Shown here: in pieces, positions 11,301-20,600 of the stretch
How positions within the stretch are numbered: position 1 is the stretch's first letter
Layout: the number at the start of each line of letters is the position of its first letter
Assembly (NCBI RefSeq): GCF_001039355.2
Contig: NW_019775724.1
Span: 25,084-72,340, forward strand
Origin: Lingula anatina
Taxonomy: Eukaryota > Brachiopoda > Lingulata > Lingulida > Lingulidae
DNA: 47,257 nt
Reading direction: 5' to 3'
Notes under the pieces: generated by a model
What the model was told of the DNA's origin: nothing
Databases searched by the model: none
Seen by the model: the letters and a program-made list of their open reading frames with translations, nothing else
Translations under genes and position numbers: made by a program

Positions 11301-13136
11301 TTTGTGTAATTGCAACTGGACTTTTTTTTTTTTCAAGTGTATTGTGCTGTGTTGTGCTGTATTGTGCAATTCAGTCATACCACACTAGTTTACCACAAGA
11401 AAAAACTATCAAACTGGTATAGTACTAACACGTGTTTCTGAATTAATTCAATAAAATCACAGTACACACGCCACAGGAGATATTAGCAAATACAAATACA
11501 TATCTACTGTGCTAGGTATATCAAAAAAAAATTGTGCCAGATATAAACACAAGTTATATCTTCTGAAAGGTTTTTTTCCAGAATGTTACACTTTTGGAAT
11601 TTTGATATTACCTGTTAAATTAATAAAGAAAATATCACAGTTTTTTTTTTTTTAATAGAGATATTAGGGCAAATGTATCCTCCCATTTTAGCCAGAAAGC
11701 TGTGACCACTGAGCGCTTTTGTGCCAACTTAAAACATACTTTGCCTAGATCAATTTTCATGGGAGTTTGTTACATAAGTTCACAAATGTACTATACTTTC
11801 ACAATGTACTGTACTTTCACTATGTACTATACTTTCAAAATATTTGTAAAGGTTGTTAAACGAGGCGCCTCAGAGGTCGCTGGTCATAGGCAGGCCAGTG
11901 TTGCTACAGGACATGCTTGACTGTGGCGCCTCTAGAGCATTCTGATATATCCACGAGGCCATTCAGAATGATAACAGCTGAGTGCTAGCTAGGCCAATAT
12001 ATGGTGGACCACCTCTCCGCCTCTCACACACCTTCCCATGCATTCCTCAACCAGTTGAATTGGTCAGAGATTTAATTACTGTTTATATATCAAACATGAC
12101 TAATTCACACTATCCAAGAATGCACCACAAATCACAGACGCTTAACTGCTCTGTGTTCTAACTTTTGAAAGTTTTAGCTTAAACATCATAATCCCCAGCG
12201 CTACAGCATACTAGTATTACTGTTAACATTGCTGTTAGGAGAGTCGGTATTTCTGGCTGTTTAAACATAATCAGTTCGTGAGAGAAGAGTTTCATTAGCT
12301 CTGTATGTATAAATTTAAATGATTGTTTTTCTTTTTATCAAGAGCTTATAAAGAAAAACTTACTCAAATTTACAAGAAATATAACATCAAACTCACCATA
12401 AGCCAGGTTGGACGCTGAGACAAGCACTAGTAAAACCCAAGGATCCTCTAACCCAAGGAGAGCAATGTGGGGTGATTTATTCGGTCAAATGTGGAACCTG
12501 ACAAGGAGTATACATTGGCAAGACAGGAAGACCATTAGCCACAAGAATGAAAGAACACAAAGACTCAGTGGCCAAAAACAACTGGAAATCAGCCCTTGGA
12601 GAACATACCTGCAAACATCCAGGTCACCACATTGATTTTGACAGCCTGAAAGTAATAGACAGGGAAAACTGGACATTCCAAAGAAAAATAGCAGAAGCTG
12701 TACACATCAGGACCAAACAACCAGACCTGAACAGACAGGGGAGGTATGATTTACCAGCTATCTACCTCACGGTGCTTCAGAGGGATGCAGAGGAGCCCCG
12801 GGGGGAAGATGTAACAGTTATAACACAAGGCCAGTGATTAGGGACAATTGACCTGGATTTTCATTCCAGGTGAAATGACCGTAGTCATTTACTCCTGATG
12901 ATGGTGACTGACAGTCACAGGAATATTGGAGGTAAAACCTACATACTAGTACATGTATTTTATAAGCACTTGATAAAAAGAAAAACAATCATTTAAATAA
13001 TCAGTTCGAATAAAACGAGCTTGAAAGGCAAAGGTCCATAAAAATATATTACCTTTCGTGTTGCTTCTGTACTGTCGCCATATATATTACAAGCGAGCAC
13101 ACAAATAAAAGAAACTAAAATCAACGTTCGACCCAT
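8312..13136 (-). CDS. GLMP: glycosylated lysosomal membrane protein (spliced, complete)
   Basis: Type I lysosomal membrane protein, known in mammals as the partner that stabilises the transporter MFSD1. Minus-strand exons: 13136-13053, 10840-10547, 10266-10072, 9781-9557, 9027-8717, 8513-8312, about 436 residues (human 406). The start MGRTLILVSFICVLACNIYG gives a clean signal peptide. The luminal part carries many N-glycosylation sequons (NDT, NVS, NTT, NLS, NAT, NIS, NYT) and family landmarks NDTLHYFF, SLDDEYTPGVF, YLQWKPVVY and MAFFGDQ. Near the C-terminus is a membrane span (about ISILVIIVIAVGLGIPVVLI), a basic stop-transfer patch and a terminal YDAIN, a Yxx-hydrophobic lysosomal sorting signal matching the YQSIN end of human GLMP. 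In-frame upstream ATGs exist, but they precede the signal peptide and look like 5' UTR. Intron 1 (10841-13052) holds two transposons. Divergent from HMGCR. Confidence 0.93.
10977..12201. mobile_element. TIR DNA transposon (non-autonomous) in GLMP intron 1
   Basis: The two ends are inverted repeats of about 35 bp beginning GCGCTGGGGATTATGAT. The left copy starts at 10977; the right copy, on the other strand, starts at 12201. Both are flanked by TAC (10974-10976 and 12202-12204), a plausible 3-bp target duplication. No transposase frame is visible. The interior holds a strong hairpin (11096-11110 with 11127-11141) and a GAGGCGCCTC palindrome near 11861. Superfamily not assigned. Confidence 0.65.
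11096..11141. repeat. 15-bp-arm hairpin inside the intron 1 transposon
   Basis: GAGTCACTTGCAAAC at 11096-11110 pairs with GTTTGCAAGTGGCTC at 11127-11141 with one mismatch, around a 16-base loop. Preceded by an A run. Confidence 0.7.
12454..12837 (+). pseudogene. GIY-YIG endonuclease domain of a Penelope-like element, broken
   Basis: The frame ending TGA 12835-12837 reads CGVIYSVKCGT, then an in-frame stop (TGA 12499-12501), then GVYIGKTGRPLATRMKEH, later GEHTCKHPGHHIDFD, KIAEAVHIRTKQPDLNR and YDLPAIY. The GIY and YIG halves, the downstream Arg, the Glu of the EAVHI helix and the HxC pair are all Penelope C-terminal features. The domain nicks target DNA in active elements. The internal stop and missing reverse transcriptase mark it as dead. 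Confidence 0.85.
12888..12936 (+). ncRNA. possible degenerate hammerhead-ribozyme-like motif of the Penelope element
   Basis: Outer arms TTTACTCC (12888-12895) and GGAGGTAAA (12928-12936) pair. Inside is CTGATGA (12895-12901), then a perfect stem GTGAC (12904-12908) with GTCAC (12914-12918), then GGAA. CTGATGA, a stem and GAA(A) is the hammerhead core order, and Penelope elements are known to carry hammerheads. The third helix and a full GAAA are missing, so activity is unlikely. Confidence 0.4.
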
Positions 13137-13158
13137 TTCTGTAGCAGGAACACTCAAA

Positions 13159-13225
13159 GTCATGTGATGTAGAAAAGGTAGCTGCACAACACCGATGCTA
13201 TGTGGTAAAGGGGAAGATGACGTCA
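13159..13225 (-). promoter_or_regulatory. GLMP proximal promoter: CLEAR/M-box-like site and CRE
   Basis: GTCATGTGAT at 13159-13168 fits the TFEB/MITF M-box form (TCATGTGA), 23 bases upstream of the GLMP start codon. A perfect palindromic CRE, TGACGTCA, lies at 13218-13225. Lysosomal genes are commonly TFEB targets, so the first site makes sense here, but binding is inferred from sequence only. The transcription start is not known. Confidence 0.4.
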
Positions 13226-13846
13226 TAAACATAAAAAATACCGACGTGATGGTTACATAGGAAGGTCATACAGGGGATATTCCAAATATGATTATAACAT
13301 TTATATATGTTTTGTGACGTATACTGATATTGACAAGATAAACGGTAAGTTCTTTATCAACTACACGCCAATAATTTATAAAAAACAGTCAGATCTTATA
13401 TGAACTAACGTCGCTGACTTGATCAGCTGAAAAATTGATTACGAAAATGGGAATCTTAGCGTAAGTTAAAGCATATCTTAAAGTGAAAGTATATATAAAT
13501 TAATAAAGTCCTGATGGAATAAGGAATATTGAATAAAATAAGGAATATTGAACGGCTAACAACTATTATGTAAATCAGTTGTGTAAAACTCGTTTTCACA
13601 CGCGCTACATTCGGCCTGTCTTGGTGTCTTGTTTGTATTTCTGTCACGTAAGTTTCTTGGTGATGAAATATTTTGGTGTATTCGACGAGACGGTTCATCA
13701 TTATTCGATACCAGAGTAACTGCTCATAGCCTTTAAGTGCCCTTTTCAAGTTTTCCTTCGTCACCGTACTGTGAGAAGGCCTTCGCTTGCAATGGAATAA
13801 ATTCTCCTCACAGGCTCGGTGTGTACAAATTCGGCTTTCTAGTGTT

Positions 13847-13946
13847 CACGTGCACATTGAGTGGAGGTTTTGATTGGTTGCGAGGCATGAATGAAAAGGT
13901 GGTCTGACAATCACACCACCAAGTCTTCGACCTGTTCTCAGCCAAT
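13847..13946 (+). promoter_or_regulatory. HMGCR promoter module: E-box, inverted CCAAT, SRE-like site, CCAAT
   Basis: In order: CACGTG (13847-13852), ATTGG (13873-13877, inverted CCAAT), TCACACCAC (13911-13919, matching the SRE consensus TCACNCCAC) and CCAAT (13942-13946). SREBP sites in sterol genes typically work with an NF-Y-bound CCAAT box at this sort of spacing. It lies about 740 bases before the HMGCR ATG, upstream of a probable untranslated first exon ending near 14202. Regulation is inferred. Confidence 0.5.
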
Positions 13947-14202
13947 ATATTAGAAAAGCAAACATTGGGAACAACCATGGGTGTTTTCAGTGATTCCTGA
14001 ATTATCCCAAGTAGTTTCAGTCGCTTACCGAATGCAACACAAAAGCAGACTTCGTTTTGCGATTCCTAGGTGTTAGACCACATATCGATATTTTATAAGG
14101 GATTTTATTTGTCAAGCACATATTTTGAGGTTTGCAAGAAATTTTGCGCGTTTTGAATTTCAAAATGTTTTTCTCTCAGACGGATTGTTATACAGATCCA
14201 AA

Positions 14203-14629
14203 GGTAATTTACAGAAAAGTTGTATAGTTGCCATTTACATTGTTTTTGTCAAATTATAGTAAAGCATCTGTTATTTTAAAGTAAAAGTTAATTGTAGCTT
14301 ACTAGTAAACATTTTTTAAATTTTAATTCCCAAGAAGTGTTGAAAATGGAACAACAACAAGAGAATTCAAGGTGATCAGTGTAAAATACTTTCAACAACA
14401 ACAAAAAGAAGCAACATTGGTGAAATTAGATAAAATATTTTTTCGTCAATTTGTGAAAATATTTATTAAGAAAAATTAATGCTTGCCTTGATTTGTTCCC
14501 ACTTTTTTGAACTGTTGAATTTGGTCAAAATAGGAATATGTTTCTTGTTTTAACTACAATTGATGGGTGATTGGTTATATCTGAGGATGTCTTTTTTTTT
14601 TAAATAGGTGTATGTTTTATTTTTCAGCT
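14203..14629 (+). other. probable intron in the HMGCR 5' UTR
   Basis: A plausible donor (AAAG|GTAATT) at 14203 and an acceptor (pyrimidine tract, TTTTTCAG) ending at 14629 would join an untranslated first exon to the exon with the start codon. A non-coding first exon is also known for vertebrate HMGCR. The exact donor is uncertain. Confidence 0.4.
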
Positions 14630-14660
14630 GCTGAAATCCCAACTAGTGAGCGGCCCAAAG

Positions 14661-17600
14661 ATGTTAACTTCAGTATTTCGCCGCTATGGTTACATGTGTG
14701 CCTCGCATCCATGGGAAGTGATCATAGGCACAATTACAGTGACAGTTTGCCTGTTCTCTATGAGTTTATTAACCGGGAATGATAAAATATGTGGATGGAA
14801 TTATATTTGTCCCAAGGAAGAGGTTTGTAAGATGGTTTGATCCTGATTTCAGTGATCTAGGTAATGCACAGTGCTTATTGCAATCTTTGACTATTTAAGC
14901 ATAGACATTCTTTTATGCAGGTGTCTGAAAGCTTCAGATATTCTACTTACAAAGGGGATAGGTTTATCAAAATTTATTTATTTTTTTTCCAGGAGGAATT
15001 TTACAGCTCAGACATTTTGATCCTAGCCATAACACGCTGCCTTGCTGTGATGTATATTTATTTGCAATTTCGAAATCTCCGAAAATTAGGTTCAAAATAT
15101 CTTTTAGGTATGTTATAGGACATAAAATGGGTATACCTTAAATTTCTTAATCTTATACTGTAATATTCATTGATCAAGAAAAGTTTTTGTAAATGTTTCT
15201 AATATAACTTCTTAAATTGCATTACTAGTAATTATTTGAATTGCAGTATTTATAATACCATAATATTGAAATGCAGCTCCTTCTTGCCATAGATCTTGAC
15301 CTTGTTATGAAACAACTTACTTTCAAACTATCTATTGAAAATGCCAGTACTATAGGGAAGTTGTTTACCTTATTGAAGCATTATTGATTTGTGGTCTAAA
15401 TAAAGGTCACTTTCTGGCTGCAGACCATGATGATGTAACATCTGCAAACATACGGTTTTTCTTAAATTATGGTCTGATTCACAGGCTTTAATATTTTTAT
15501 GTATCTTTATTGGGGATTTGTGTCCAAGCAGAACAGATATCTATTATAAAGGAAAGTGCTAGTATAGATGAATTATCTTTATTTGCCATTTCAGGCATAG
15601 CCGGGGTTTTTACTATATTTTCAAGCTTTGTGTTCAGCAGTGCTGTTGTGAACTTGTTGGAGAATGATTTGACTGGTCTCAAGTAAGAGTTTTGGCACAT
15701 TTGTAATCAGTGCATTTTTAAGCATATAGCATATACTGGTATTTGAGAAATCGAGTCTAATTGTTTCATGTAAGATGTGTGTGTAAATAGCTTCTTTTTT
15801 TTTGGGGGGGGGGGGATTAATTTCAAAATTAATCTGGACTGCATTTGTTTGGTGGAAACTTCCGTGTGGATAAGTTGTTCTGTACAATTGTATTTCAGTG
15901 AGGCACTCCCATTTTTTCTTCTTTTGGTGGATCTGTCAAAGGCCAGTGCCCTGGCAAGGTTTGCACTTAGCTCAAAGAACCAGGTAAGATATTTTTCATG
16001 AAACTGTATGGCATTATTCAGAGAGGTAAATACAAATAACTGAAGAGTGACTTTGAGGAGTATCAACACTTTTCAAGGTTTTTGACATTTGTATTTATTT
16101 TAATGTTCAGAGTATTGTCACAGAAGTATTTTAATTAATTGTTTTTCTAATTAAAATCATCATACATATTTTGACATTTTCAGATCACATGTGTCACTTT
16201 CTAAAATGTTCATGTGATTTTAAAGGTATCATGTACATGATTTAAGGCATCCCAAAGTCTTTTTTCCTGCAAAGTTTCTTTTCTTTCCCAATTTAAAGCT
16301 TAAAAACAACAAAAAGAATAAAATTGTATATTTGATTTGATATGTGATACAAAATTCCACAGTACATCATTAAATTATGAAAATAATACAAACCATTTGA
16401 TCGGAGTGCAAGGAGGGGTTGAGCAATGAAATTTTTTTTTTTTTTCTGGGGAAAACTAGATTTGTTTTGCAAACCCCTTGCAAGATTCTTGAATTTGCAT
16501 GTGCTTGCAAACATCTGAAAATGGAACTGCAGCATTAGTCTCAAAATTGTATGAAACACAACATGATCTTTGAAATACTAGGCCTGGAGGGTAGGGTCTG
16601 GAGGTTGGTAGTTTTTTTTACCTAAATTTGGAGACACTTACTGAGGGGTAGATGCAACTTTATTGGGTCTTGTTGGTGAACAAGACTTGTGCTTGATGAA
16701 CACTTGAAACTTTGCTAGCATAACCTTGAACATTTTGGCATAACGCTGAAGTTATCAAGTGCATTAAGTGTGGGATGATAGTGGAAAGGGCACAGCATGA
16801 TCAGGTGATATTACCTTACGAGGTCGTTGCTGAGGCATTTGTGTTGTTGTGACTACCTGCAGGCATTCTTAATTAATAAGAATTGCATTTGATTAATGCC
16901 TTTCATTAATGCACTTTTGTTAATTTTTTTTTACACATTTGTGTGGATGATGCTTCTAGATCTTTGGTTCAGGCCTTTCTGTTGACGCAGTCTCTTTGAA
17001 ATGTATCCTAGGTATACTGCTTTTTTTGGATTGTTTGATCAGGTTACAGTGTTGGATCAAATTTATTTGCATATGAAAGTAAGAGTATTGAATTATCCAA
17101 GTTCATAAAAGCCAACAAAATGAAAATGTTCATTTAAAAATTTTAAAAGGTTGAGAGATATATAAGCATGAGCTATTTCTTTTTAAACAGCTCCTTAACC
17201 ACTGCCTGCCTTTGATAGATGAATTTTATGATGCATGATAATAGATAGTCTTGACAAGACTAAAATTTAGACAGGTTAGGGCTATACAAAACAGTTGTGT
17301 GAAATAGAACTTGTACAACTTGGATCAGAATAGATGCAAGCTTAAGGTTATTTCCCAAGTTAGAGATCATGATGTACAACACCCCAGCATGACCACTCAA
17401 GCCAGCATAATTACAATTATTTCTAAATTTTTATTTTCAGGATGAAGTATGCAAGAACATAGCCGAGGGCATGGCTTTACTGGGACCAACACTTACCTTG
17501 GATGCTATGGTGGAGACCTTGGTGATAGGAGTGGGCACACTGTCAGGAGTCAAGAGGCTGGAGACCATGTGTTGCTTTGGCTGCCTGTCAGTAATAGCCA

Positions 17601-20600
17601 ATTACCTGGCTTTCATGAGCTTCTACCCTGCATGCCTGGCACTTGTTTTAGAGGTAATTGATTCTATTTGGGGAAGATATTTAGGGATTGGTGGAAATAT
17701 TGTAATTTGTTTGAAGGTGATTTTCTTATTTGTGACATGTTTCCTTATTGTATTGGTTAAATAGTGAACTTATGTGTTGTCAAAATATCTGACACATGTG
17801 GAGGTAAATAAGTTGAATAATGCTTGGATCCTTTTATTTGACATAAATATATCAAAAATTTGTTGTTTTAAAACAGCTTGATTTAAAAAATGAGCAATGG
17901 AAAAAATTATCAAGATTGTGATTGTTTTCTAAACCATGTCCTTATGATAATATTTGTAACATGTTATTTCAGTTGTCTAGAGGACGTAGTGGGCACACTC
18001 CAATGTGGCACCTTCACCAGCAGTTTGTTAAAGTTCTGAGGGAGGAGGAAGAAAAGAAACCCAACCCAGTGGCTCAGAGAGTAAAGTTGATCATGTCTGC
18101 AGGACTGGTTATTGTCCACACCCACAGCCGTATTACAGCTGACCCCAATGTCGCTACTAGGGATGTGGTCAGTTTTGACCCAACTCTGACTGACCTGCCA
18201 AGGAGAATACAGCCAGAAGCTTCGTTGTTGCAGTTTTACATTATGAAGTAAGTAGAATTGAAGACAGTGCTTTTAAAGAATGTTTTAAGAGACTGGAAAG
18301 ACAATAATAAAAGATAACAAGGTTATAAAGACGACATTTAAATGGTGACCTAGTGTTAAATAAGCTTTGCTTAATATCTTAAGTGAGTTTCATGACATTT
18401 TTGTACCTGCTGCTTAAATGTCATATTTTGATAGAATGCACACACCATTTAGGGTTTGATAAAAGTAAATAATAATTTGATATTTATCTTAAAATGCTCT
18501 TGAACATTTTGTTTCCACATTAATGTTATATTTATTTCTTTTGCAGAATGTTTACGGCAAATGTTGATTATGCTGTAACACTTGGCCTAGCTATCATTCT
18601 CGCATTCAAGTATATCTTTTTCGACACTGACATTGATCCAAAAAACTGTGTGAAAAAAGAACAGGAAGAAAGCAGATGTAATGAAAATAGAAAGAATGAG
18701 ATATTGCAAGAACCCATACAGGTGTTAACTCCAGTGAAGGATGACAAAATTAAAAAAGGTGCGTACAGTGATCGATAATGATTAGATGTTACTGTAATTT
18801 GTGAGCAAGTATAGAGAAAAAAATAGGTCTTCATATTAGAAAATAAGTGCCACTTATAAGTAACCAAGTGTTCAGAATCTTTAAGATATTGTAAGTCTTA
18901 AATATATATTTGCTTAAGATCAAGTTTGAAACAAACATAATTTATTATTTGCAGAGATCACAATGACTGAAGGAACAAGTGATCATATAGATTTTACTCT
19001 TGGAGAAAGTAGCTCTGAAGATGAAACAGAAGAAAAAGAAACACAGACAGATTTTACAAGTAACTTTGAACCTTTGCCAGAAATAAAGATAAAAGAGCCA
19101 CCTCGGCCACTGGAGGACTGCTTAAAGATTATGAAATCAGATGTAGGTTGATATACTTTTAAGATACAAAACTGTAAGTTTTGTCAAATTCTTTTATTAT
19201 AATCTTGGGAAGTCCATTAAAGGTACATATGGGCCGAGCATCGGTGGAGCGTGGATTCCCAGTAACACATGTAAACCACTTCTACTAGATTCTTATATGA
19301 CTCAAATAAATTCGACATGCCAAGGGATAAACTGAATAGACCACTCGATCAGCCATAAAAGACCTTTAGACTGCTCCTTTCTTTAAATTTTTGGTTGTAA
19401 ATTTAACCTACTTCCGTGACCTACTTTCCTGCCCCATTGACATACAGCTTAGAATGCCAGCAGAAAAATCTGTTCAAACATCATTTTCGGGTAAAATTAA
19501 ACAATGCCTTTTGGTAATTCTCTTAGTTATACAACTTGAAACTATATGCTGGCATTTGGTTGGTTTTTGTGACAAAAAAATTGACTTTGTATGCATCTTT
19601 AAGATATATAGTGCATCAAGGATTTTTGTTCATTTAAGAATTAAGATATAAAGTGCATCAAGGATTTGTATTCATTTAGGATCATAGAAATTGTATAATT
19701 TTTGCTGATATTTTTCAATACATAGGAAGGACCTAGTCAACTAACAGATGAAGAAATATTACTGTTAGTGAAATCCCGCCATATTCCTGCCTACAAGTTG
19801 GAAAGTACTCTTGGGAATCATGAAAGGGGAGTTGCCATAAGGTACATTTCATAACATTCCTTTATTTCTTTAATCTGCATGTTACATTTTGGTGAAGATT
19901 GTTCTGTCAGGAATAGCATATAACATAGTGATGTGTTTCAAGGTTTGCTTTTTTTTTTTCAGGAGAAATCTTGTCTCAAAAGGTCTTCCAAACACCAAAG
20001 CAATGGAAATGCTACCCTATACAAATTACGATTATACTTATGTAAGTTGAGAAAGAGTAATAAATCTCATTTGTGAAAGATAAAATAATTTGAAAATTGG
20101 TTAAGATTAACATCTTGTAAAGGAAATATTTATTTTTAATCAAAAATAAGCACATAAGCCATGTTTATTTTTCTGAATATAGTTATAGCAGGCCATCTTT
20201 AAACAGGATAATATCTTCCAGCAATAAAAGTAATTTTATCTTGAAGGTTTCATATTAACCATATTTTGGTTGCATTTCCAGGTTGAAGGTGCATGTTGTG
20301 AGAATGTAATAGGCTATTTGCCCATGCCAGTGGGTGTAGCTGGTCCACTGGTTTTAGATGGTCAGCAATACCAGGTTCCCATGGCAACTACAGAGGGTTG
20401 CCTAGTAGCCAGTGCAAACAGAGGTTGTAGGGCTTTAGCTGTAAGTGCATTCTACAATTAAATGTGAAATGATGTAGAATGTATTTAAGAAAGATGTAGT
20501 TTGAAATGCAGTGCATATTCCATGACTTACTTTGACTTATCATTGAAGCAATCAAAGTTTGAATCAGTTGAATTAGTTGAATAGTTTGAATTAGAATATT

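Larger units (their letters stand above)
12279..12996 (+). mobile_element. Penelope-like retroelement, 5'-truncated, with target duplication
   Basis: Flanked by a 12-bp direct repeat ATAATCAGTTCG (12267-12278 and 12997-13008), read as the target-site duplication. Just inside, about 40 bp at 12310-12352 are repeated inverted at 12962-12995 (ATTGTTTTTCTTTTTATCAA theme), an arrangement common in Penelope elements. The only coding part left is the C-terminal GIY-YIG nuclease; the reverse transcriptase is gone. Inserted in GLMP intron 1, in the orientation opposite to GLMP. Confidence 0.85.

Noticed and set aside
14646-14660. Start of HMGCR at a GTG five codons upstream
   Set aside because: The ATG at 14661 aligns exactly with the N-terminus of known HMGCR proteins, and a GTG start is not expected here.
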